Assembly (NCBI RefSeq): GCF_002794255.1
Contig: NZ_PGGW01000023.1
Location: 1 to 32,383, forward strand
DNA length: 32,383 nucleotides
Source of the DNA: Streptomyces carminius
Lineage (GTDB): Bacteria; Actinomycetota; Actinomycetes; Streptomycetales; Streptomycetaceae
Reading direction: 5' to 3'
The notes under the pieces: generated by a model
The model's database searches: none
What the model saw: the letters and a program-made list of their open reading frames with translations, nothing else
Told to the model about the DNA's origin: nothing
Shown here: positions 27,065 through 32,383 of the stretch, one piece after another
Position numbering within the stretch: position 1 is the stretch's first letter
Layout: each line of letters starts with the position of its first letter
Made by a program: the position numbers and the translations under genes

Positions 27065-27838
27065 TCAGGGGTGCAGGCGCCCGAGGACCTCGGTGACGGT
27101 CCCCAGGACCTCCTCCTGCTGTTTCTCGAGGTAGAAGTGACCGCCGGGGAAGGTGTGCGCCTCGAAGTGACCCGTGGTGTGGTCGCGCCAGGCGAGCGCC
27201 TCCTCGCGGGTGGCGTGCGGATCGCTGTCCCCGACAAGGACGACGATCGGCGCGCCGATCCTGGTGTCCGTGCCGCGCCGGTACCGCTCGACGGCGCGGT
27301 AGTCGCTGCGGAGCGTGGGAAGCACCATCTCGAGCAGTTCCCTGTCCCGCAGGACGCGGGAGTCGGTGCCGCCCAGCGCGCGTATCTCCTCGACGATGCT
27401 CGCGTCGTCCCGCAGGTGGACGTTGTCCTCGCGGAAGCGGCTCGGGGCGCGGCGCCCGGACGCGAACAGCACCACCGGGCCGGTGCCGTCCCGCTCCATC
27501 AGGAGGGCCACCTCGAAGGCCACGGTGGCGCCCATGCTGTGGCCGAAGAGCGCCACCGACCGGCCGGGGCCGCCGATCCCGGCACCCGCCAGCGCGGCGT
27601 GGGCCTGCCGCGCCAACTCCCCGATGTCGTCGATGCAGGGGGTGTGGCGGCGTTCCTGGCGTCCCGGGTACTGGATGGCCATGACCTCGTAGGAGGGGTC
27701 GAGCGCGGCGGAGACGGGGGAGTAGTACGTGGCCGAACCGCCGGCGTGCGGAAAGCAGACCAGACCGAGGCGGCTCTCCGGCGCCGGACGGCGGTAACGG
27801 CGTATCCACTGCTCCGCTTCGGCGGCTGAGAGAGTCAT
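27065..27838 (-). CDS. Type II editing thioesterase (RifR-like)
   Basis: 257-residue alpha/beta hydrolase of the PKS/NRPS type II thioesterase family. The catalytic triad by my count is Ser101 in GHSMGA, Asp206 in GDSDPHA and His234 in PGGHFYL; the N-terminal LVCFPHAGGSATYY and YPGRQERRH stretches are typical. It removes wrongly primed or decarboxylated acyl groups from PKS carrier domains. The start gives the normal length and has GGAGG 8 nt upstream. It is transcribed alone, convergent with the MFS gene and divergent from the BBE gene across a 476-bp non-coding region. Confidence 0.95.
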   Translation of the reverse strand: MTLSAAEAEQWIRRYRRPAPESRLGLVCFPHAGGSATYYSPVSAALDPSYEVMAIQYPGRQERRHTPCIDDIGELARQAHAALAGAGIGGPGRSVALFGHSMGATVAFEVALLMERDGTGPVVLFASGRRAPSRFREDNVHLRDDASIVEEIRALGGTDSRVLRDRELLEMVLPTLRSDYRAVERYRRGTDTRIGAPIVVLVGDSDPHATREEALAWRDHTTGHFEAHTFPGGHFYLEKQQEEVLGTVTEVLGRLHP

Positions 27839-28241
27839 GTGAGTTTCCTCCAGGAAATGGTCGCAGCGGCGCCAGCGTGGCACGGGCCGCGCCTTCGGAC
27901 AACCCCTGACAGCCCCCGGTCCGATGGTCTCCGCAATCCTTCGCGTGATTTCCGGTCGATTTCCGGACGGTTCCGGGAAAACGAGGGAACGCGCGGGAGC
28001 GGGCTTGCCGATGACTCGCGCGCCACCGGCCCGGGGAACCGGGAATTCGCCGGACGCCGTCGCGCGTGCCGGTGCCGGACCGGGCGGCCCACCGCCGGAA
28101 GTCCTCCCCGGCGCGGTGTCCTGCCCGGGAACGCCGCCGTGCACCCCGGCTGACCACCCGTCTGCCGTTCCGGTGCCGGTGGCGACGGAGGTAGGAGGCC
28201 CGGACGCCCTCCGCCGGCCGGTGGCTGCGGAGGCGGCGCCA
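27839..28241. other. Large divergent intergenic region (thioesterase / BBE oxidase)
   Basis: About 400 bp with no credible gene. It holds on the minus strand CAGGGGTT (27908-27901) preceded by CGGGGG 10 bp away, a degenerate copy of the cluster repeat facing the thioesterase; and a triple TTCCGG repeat at 27950, 27961 and 27971. The rest is GC-rich without recognisable structure. Confidence 0.5.
27947..27977 (+). repeat. Three TTCCGG direct repeats at 11- and 10-bp spacing
   Basis: GATTTCCGG at 27947 and 27958 (11 bp apart) is followed by GTTCCGG at 27970. One-turn spacing of direct repeats is typical of SARP and some other activator sites. It lies between the divergent thioesterase and BBE genes, so the target gene is unclear. 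Confidence 0.5.
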
Positions 28242-28288
28242 CAGGGGGTGGTTAGGGGTTACGGCGAATGCCCCCTCCTTCGTACCGT
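28242..28288 (+). promoter_or_regulatory. Candidate BBE oxidase promoter with tandem (C/T)AGGGG repeats
   Basis: CAGGGG (28242) and TAGGGG (28253) are 11 bp apart and point toward the BBE gene. Exactly 24 nt after TAGGGG is TACCGT (28283-28288), a -10-like hexamer 26 bp before the ATG. The same geometry is seen at the AHBA synthase promoter. Confidence 0.55.
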
Positions 28289-28314
28289 TTCAGTGCACCG
28301 AAGGGACAGATAAT

Positions 28315-29850
28315 ATGCTGAGCAGGAGAAATGTCCTCAAGACGGCGAGCAGTCTGGGTCTGGTTGCCGCCGCCGGAGGTATACCGACCGCTGCTTTCGC
28401 CTCGGCAGTGCCGAAAACGCCGTCCGGAGACAAGTGGGAGCGGCTGCGAAAGGCACTCACCGGCGATCTGATCCGTCCCTCGCACAGGGATTACCAGAAC
28501 GCCAAGATGGTTTACCTCGGTGAATACAGCGTGGTGAATCCCCAGGGCGTCGCCTACTGCAGGACGGTCGAGGACGTGCGCACGTGCCTGCGGTTCGCGC
28601 AGGACCACGGGGTGGAGGTGCGTACGCGCAGCGGCGGCCACAATCTCGCCGGCTGGTCGACGGGCGAGGGGCTCGTCATCGACATCTCGGCCTTCCGGCA
28701 GGTCCGTGCCGGCGGCAGTACGGTGCACGTCGGCCCCGGGGCGAAGGCCATCGACACCCTCGCCGCACTGGAGCCGCACAACAGGCAGATCGTGACCGGC
28801 ACCTGTCCGACCGTGTGTCCCGGAGGCTTCATCTCCGGCGGCGGCATCGGACACCAGACCCGCAAGTACGGCACCGGCTCCGACCGGCTCGTGTCGGCCC
28901 GGGTCATGCTCGCCGACGGCTGCCTGGTGCACACCTCGGCCACCGAGCGGCCCGAGCTGTTCTGGGCGCTGCGCGGTGGCGGCGGCGGCAACTTCGGCAT
29001 CGTCCTCGACTTCGAGGTCCGCCCGATCGAGCAGCCGCGCGGGGTGTTCTTCGACACCTCCTGGCCCTGGGACAAGGCCCAGGAGGTGATCGAGGCGTGG
29101 CAGCAGTGGAGCGTGTCCGGTCCTCACGAGCTCGGCTCCGCGCTCCTGGTGGCCCTGTTCGACGCCGCACCGGGCCAGGTCCCGACCGTCATGATCAACG
29201 GGGCTTTCTGGGGGCAGCAGAGCGCTCTGGAGGACGGCCTCAACGCGATGGCCTCGCAGGCCGGCACCCAGCCGGTCGGCAAGGACGTCAAGGAGCTCTC
29301 CTACGGTGACGTGATGCGCCGGGTGTACGGCTGCGGGCAGCTCACCACGAGCCAGTGCCACCTCGTCGGTCAGACCCCCGACGCCGCGCTGCCCCGGAAC
29401 GGTGTGCTGCGCGAGCGGACCAGGATCTACGAACGTCCGGTCACCGGGACGGTCCTGGCGGACGCGCTGGCCTCTTACGACGGCGACCGGCAGGCCGGGC
29501 AGACCCGCTTCCTCAGCTTCACCGCCACCGGCGGCAAGGCGAACGAGGCCGGCCGGACCGAGACCGCGTACTGGCACCGCGGGGCTCAGTTCATGACCGG
29601 GTTCGCTGCGATGACCCCGTCCGCCTCGCCTCCCCCGGAGGAGGAGGCCGCCATGGTGGACTGGGTGGACCGCGGATCCCAGGTGATCGACCCCGCCTCC
29701 ACCGGTGAGGCGTACGTCAACTTCCCCGACCCCCGGCTCGCCGACTGGCGGCGGGCCTACTACGGGGACAACTACGCGAGGCTGCTGAGGGTCAAGGAGG
29801 CCTACGACCCGAACAACGTTTTCCACCACGGCCAGAGCATCGGCAGCTGA
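28315..29850 (+). CDS. Tat-exported BBE-type FAD oxidoreductase
   Basis: 511 residues. The N-terminus is a twin-arginine signal (SRRNVLK, hydrophobic run, AFASA cleavage region). The FAD-binding domain has RSGGHNLAGW with His109 and GTCPTVCPGGFISGGGIG with Cys164, the pair that links FAD covalently in berberine-bridge-type oxidases. The C-terminal BBE motif is NNVFHHGQSI. Such enzymes oxidise alcohols or form C-O/C-C bonds using oxygen. Export via Tat implies a late step outside the cytoplasm, or protection from a reactive product. RBS AAGGGA is 8 nt before the ATG. The rifN-like kinase follows after 21 nt, in the same reading frame beyond the stop. Substrate unknown. Confidence 0.93.
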   Translation: MLSRRNVLKTASSLGLVAAAGGIPTAAFASAVPKTPSGDKWERLRKALTGDLIRPSHRDYQNAKMVYLGEYSVVNPQGVAYCRTVEDVRTCLRFAQDHGVEVRTRSGGHNLAGWSTGEGLVIDISAFRQVRAGGSTVHVGPGAKAIDTLAALEPHNRQIVTGTCPTVCPGGFISGGGIGHQTRKYGTGSDRLVSARVMLADGCLVHTSATERPELFWALRGGGGGNFGIVLDFEVRPIEQPRGVFFDTSWPWDKAQEVIEAWQQWSVSGPHELGSALLVALFDAAPGQVPTVMINGAFWGQQSALEDGLNAMASQAGTQPVGKDVKELSYGDVMRRVYGCGQLTTSQCHLVGQTPDAALPRNGVLRERTRIYERPVTGTVLADALASYDGDRQAGQTRFLSFTATGGKANEAGRTETAYWHRGAQFMTGFAAMTPSASPPPEEEAAMVDWVDRGSQVIDPASTGEAYVNFPDPRLADWRRAYYGDNYARLLRVKEAYDPNNVFHHGQSIGS

Positions 29851-29857
29851 CCGGGAC

Positions 29858-29874
29858 GGAGGAAAGCGGACATC
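29858..29874 (+). promoter_or_regulatory. Shine-Dalgarno and apparent ATC start of the kinase gene
   Basis: GGAGGA (29858-29863), then 8 nt, then ATC (29872-29874), where a start codon is expected. From the BBE stop TGA (29848-29850), which is in the same frame, to the glycine-rich ATP site there is no ATG, GTG or TTG. A CTG at 29881 is the only other weak candidate. Confidence 0.6.
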
Positions 29875-30786
29875 AGTTACCTGGGGATCGACGTCGGGGG
29901 GACGAAGGTCGCCCTGCGTCTCAAGAGCGGCACCGGCGGAGACGGGGCCACCGTCGAGGACACCTTCCGCTGGACCGCGGCCTGCGATGCCGCCGGGGAT
30001 CTGGAACTGCTCGCCGAGCGGGTCCAGGTCCTGCTGCGGCACCGGCCGGCACCGCTCAGCGGGGTCGGGGTGGCCATGCCGGCGATCTGTGACGCGAACG
30101 GCACGGTGCGCGCCTGGCCGGGACGGCCGAGCTGGGTCGGCCTCGATCTGGAGGCCGCCCTGGCGCGGATCTTCCCGGACACCCCGGTGGCCCGTGCCGA
30201 CGACGGCGATCTCGCCGCGCTGGCGGAGTCACGGGAGGCGGGCTGCCCGGACTTGATGTACCTGGGGGTCGGCACCGGCATCGGGGGCGGAGTGGTCTTC
30301 GAGGGCCGCTTCTGGCCCGGCCCGGCCCGGGGCTCATGCGAACTCGGCCACCTCGTCGTCGACGGGAACGGAGCGCGGTGCGACTGCGGACGGCGGGGCT
30401 GTGTGCAGGCGGTCGCCTCGGGACCGGCCACCCTGCGGCGCGCCGCCGGACTGCGCGGCCGGGAGGTCGCCTTCGCCGAACTGGTCGAGGGGGCACGGGC
30501 CTCCGCCTTCTGGGCGAGAGCGGCGATCGACGAGAGCGCCGCCGCTCTCGCCCGCGCCGTGATCGGCGTGGGTGAGCTGGCACAGCTCGATCTGGCCCTC
30601 GTCGGCGGCGGGTTCGCCGCCGGGGTGCCGGGGCTGGTGGAGTCGGTCGCCGCGCAGGTGGAGGAACTGGCCCGGCCCGGGAGCAGGCGGATACGGGTCC
30701 GTCCGGCGGCGCTGGGCGGCCGGTCCTCGCTGTACGGCGCGGTCCTGCTCGCCGAGGAGACCTTCGGACCGGTGCCGGCCGGCTGA
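29872..30786 (+). CDS. rifN: ROK-family kanosamine kinase (RifN-like)
   Basis: 304 residues if ATC is the first codon ([16 protein letters not shown]). The ATP site DVGGTK, the [10 protein letters not shown] segment, [16 protein letters not shown], the ELGHLVVD pair and the zinc motif CDCGRRGC identify a ROK sugar kinase. RifN phosphorylates kanosamine at C6, feeding the AHBA route, and the rest of that pathway is present here. No ordinary start codon lies between the preceding in-frame stop and the ATP site, yet GGAGGA is 8 nt before ATC, and a change of ATC to ATG would give the usual N-terminus [10 protein letters not shown]. Internal starts (such as ATG 30070) would remove the ATP site. 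The gene may use ATC, may be translated by coupling to BBE, or may carry a mutation or a sequencing error. Confidence 0.88.
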   Translation: MSYLGIDVGGTKVALRLKSGTGGDGATVEDTFRWTAACDAAGDLELLAERVQVLLRHRPAPLSGVGVAMPAICDANGTVRAWPGRPSWVGLDLEAALARIFPDTPVARADDGDLAALAESREAGCPDLMYLGVGTGIGGGVVFEGRFWPGPARGSCELGHLVVDGNGARCDCGRRGCVQAVASGPATLRRAAGLRGREVAFAELVEGARASAFWARAAIDESAAALARAVIGVGELAQLDLALVGGGFAAGVPGLVESVAAQVEELARPGSRRIRVRPAALGGRSSLYGAVLLAEETFGPVPAG

Positions 30787-30992
30787 GGCGGGCAGTCCGC
30801 GCCGACCGCCTCCACGACCTGTGCCCGCACGGACGGCGCGACCGTGCGGAACGGCAGTCCGGGGCATCCCGTCCGCCCCGGCGTCCGGCGGACGGCCCGG
30901 TCGCCTCCGGCCGGTCCGTGCGCCTGTGGTGGCCCGCTCGCGGGCCGGTATGCCGGAGCCGACCGTTCGGCGGGACAGAAGGAGCTGAGACG
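30787..30992. other. Non-coding spacer before the mutase gene
   Basis: 206 bp without a gene. It holds a small hairpin (GTCCGCC-CCGGCGTCC-GGCGGAC) and no recognisable promoter or (T/C)AGGGG repeat. The mutase may therefore be under different control from the BBE-kinase pair. Confidence 0.4.
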
Positions 30993-32383
30993 ATGGAACG
31001 CAGGACGAGGTCATCGCAGTCCGGGCTGCCGGTCGAGCCGGTCTACGGACCCGGGGCGCTCGGGGACTGGGACGCGGCGAGCAGGCTGGGCGAGCCGGGG
31101 GCGTACCCGTACACCCGGGGCGTCTACCCGAGCATGTACACCGGGCGGCCGTGGACGATGCGGCAGTACGCCGGGTTCGGCACGGCGACCGAGTCCAACG
31201 CGCGCTACAAGCAGCTCATCGCCAACGGCACCATGGGTCTGTCGGTCGCCTTCGACCTGCCCACCCAGATGGGCCACGACTCCGACGCGCCGATCGCGAG
31301 CGGCGAGGTCGGCAAGGTCGGCGTGGCGATCGACTCGATCGAGGACATGCGGGTGCTGTTCGACGGCATCCCGCTGGGCGAGGTCTCCACCTCGATGACG
31401 ATCAACGCGCCGGCGGCCGTGCTGCTGCTGCTCTACCAGCTCGTGGCCGAGGAGCAGGGCGTGCCGGCGGCGAAGCTGACCGGCACCATCCAGAACGACG
31501 TGCTCAAGGAGTACATCGCCCGCGGCACCTACATCTTCCCGCCCAGGCCCTCGCTGCGGCTGATCTCGGACATCTTCAAGTACTGCCGGGCCGAGATCCC
31601 GCGCTGGAACACCATCTCCATCTCCGGCTACCACATGGCCGAGGCCGGGGCGACGCCCGCGCAGGAGATCGCCTTCACCCTGGCCGACGGCATCGAGTAC
31701 GTACGCACCGCGGTCGCGGCCGGCATGGACGTGGACGACTTCGCGCCGCGGCTCTCCTTCTTCTTCGTCGCCCGCACCACGATCCTGGAGGAGGTCGCCA
31801 AGTTCCGCGCGGCCCGCCGGATCTGGGCGCGGGTGATGAGGGAGACCTTCGGCGCGAAGAACCCCAGGTCGCTGATGCTGCGCTTCCACACCCAGACCGC
31901 GGGGGTGCAGCTCACCGCCCAGCAGCCCGAGGTGAACCTGGTGCGCGTGGCCGTGCAGGGCCTGGGCGCGGTGCTGGGCGGCACCCAGTCACTGCACACC
32001 AACTCCTACGACGAGGCCATCGCGCTGCCCACCGACAAGTCGGCCCGGCTGGCGCTGCGCACCCAGCAGGTGCTGGCGCACGAGACCGACGTGACCGCCA
32101 CCGTCGACCCCTTCGCCGGGTCCTACGTCGTCGAGAGGATGACCGACGAGATCGAGGAGCTGGTCACCGGGCTGATCGGGAAGGTCGAGGAGCTGGGCGG
32201 CGCGGTGGCCGCCATCGAGCACGGCTACCAGAAGGGCGAGATCGAGCGCAGCGCGTACCGCATCGCCCAGGAGACCGACTCCGGCGAGCGGGTGGTCGTC
32301 GGGGTCAACCGCTTCCAGCTCGACGAGGAGGAGCCCTACGAGCCGCTGCGGGTGGACCCGGCCATCGAGGCCCAGCAGGCCGA
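30993..32383 (+). CDS. Methylmalonyl-CoA mutase large subunit/catalytic domain (partial)
   Basis: First 463 residues of a B12-dependent acyl-CoA mutase, cut by the right edge. The TIM-barrel segments [57 protein letters not shown] and [12 protein letters not shown] are clear. Tyr59 and Arg177, 118 residues apart, match Tyr89 and Arg207 of the Propionibacterium enzyme, the residues that select methylmalonyl-CoA; isobutyryl-CoA mutases have Phe and Gln there. Tyr213-His214 match Tyr243-His244. The start has AAGGAG 8 nt upstream. A short N-terminus suggests the form with a separate B12-binding subunit, which would lie beyond the edge. It would make methylmalonyl-CoA extender units from succinyl-CoA. 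Confidence 0.93.
   Translation, partial: MERRTRSSQSGLPVEPVYGPGALGDWDAASRLGEPGAYPYTRGVYPSMYTGRPWTMRQYAGFGTATESNARYKQLIANGTMGLSVAFDLPTQMGHDSDAPIASGEVGKVGVAIDSIEDMRVLFDGIPLGEVSTSMTINAPAAVLLLLYQLVAEEQGVPAAKLTGTIQNDVLKEYIARGTYIFPPRPSLRLISDIFKYCRAEIPRWNTISISGYHMAEAGATPAQEIAFTLADGIEYVRTAVAAGMDVDDFAPRLSFFFVARTTILEEVAKFRAARRIWARVMRETFGAKNPRSLMLRFHTQTAGVQLTAQQPEVNLVRVAVQGLGAVLGGTQSLHTNSYDEAIALPTDKSARLALRTQQVLAHETDVTATVDPFAGSYVVERMTDEIEELVTGLIGKVEELGGAVAAIEHGYQKGEIERSAYRIAQETDSGERVVVGVNRFQLDEEEPYEPLRVDPAIEAQQA

Noticed and set aside
25577..27829. 750-residue plus-strand frame over the MFS and thioesterase genes
   Set aside because: No recognisable domain. It overlaps two certain genes in other frames and is Arg/Gly-rich.
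27924..28313. Possible small genes between the thioesterase and BBE genes
   Set aside because: Frames on both strands look like random high-GC sequence, with no RBS or recognisable motif; the region contains repeats and a promoter.
28252..30042. 596-residue minus-strand frame opposite the BBE gene
   Set aside because: Antisense shadow without family features; the plus-strand BBE gene has a clear RBS, Tat signal and motifs.

Overview
The window is high-GC actinomycete DNA, most likely Streptomyces. The evidence is GTG and TTG starts, 4-nt start/stop overlaps, a SARP regulator, a LAL regulator with a TTA codon, and a modular polyketide synthase (PKS). It is one end of an ansamycin-type gene cluster. 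The PKS that runs off the left edge has an adenylation/degenerate-KR/ACP loading module, as used for 3-amino-5-hydroxybenzoic acid (AHBA) starters. A full set of AHBA genes (homologues of rifG, H, I, J, K, L, M and N) is spread through the window. The final product cannot be named from this window: the rest of the PKS, the amide synthase and most tailoring genes lie outside it.

Layout, left to right. 1-4.4 kb: PKS loading module and rifI homologue (minus). 4.5-7.6 kb: an HxlR regulator facing a large LAL regulator. 7.7-14.0 kb: a polar amino-acid-type ABC transporter with a luciferase-like flavin monooxygenase (minus), divergent from a GNAT plus an FAD/NAD(P)-binding protein (plus); this block looks like an embedded uptake/catabolism module rather than polyketide chemistry. 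14.0-16.9 kb: a 972-residue SARP with cyclase-like and AAA regions. 17.1-18.0 kb: an IS5-type insertion sequence with a nonsense-mutated transposase. 18.3-21.2 kb: AHBA synthase operon, in which the rifL-like oxidoreductase and rifM-like phosphatase are one polypeptide. 21.5-25.2 kb: rifJ, rifG, an unrecognised protein coupled to rifG, and rifH. 25.3-27.8 kb: MFS exporter and type II thioesterase. 28.3-32.4 kb: Tat-exported BBE-type flavoenzyme, rifN-like kinase (apparent ATC start) and a methylmalonyl-CoA mutase large subunit that runs off the right edge.

Working together: RifN/RifL/RifM/RifK homologues supply the aminosugar precursor and the final aromatisation. RifH, RifG and RifJ run the aminoshikimate route, and RifI diverts or recycles aminoquinate. 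AHBA is activated by the PKS loading module; the mutase may feed methylmalonyl-CoA; the thioesterase edits stalled chains; MFS and the Tat flavoenzyme act at or beyond the membrane.

The most interesting regulatory signal is a tandem (T/C)AGGGG direct repeat, spaced 11-12 bp, upstream of the PKS, AHBA synthase, rifH and BBE genes, with a degenerate copy at the thioesterase. At three of these promoters a -10-like hexamer lies exactly 24 nt downstream. This suggests one cluster activator, plausibly the SARP.
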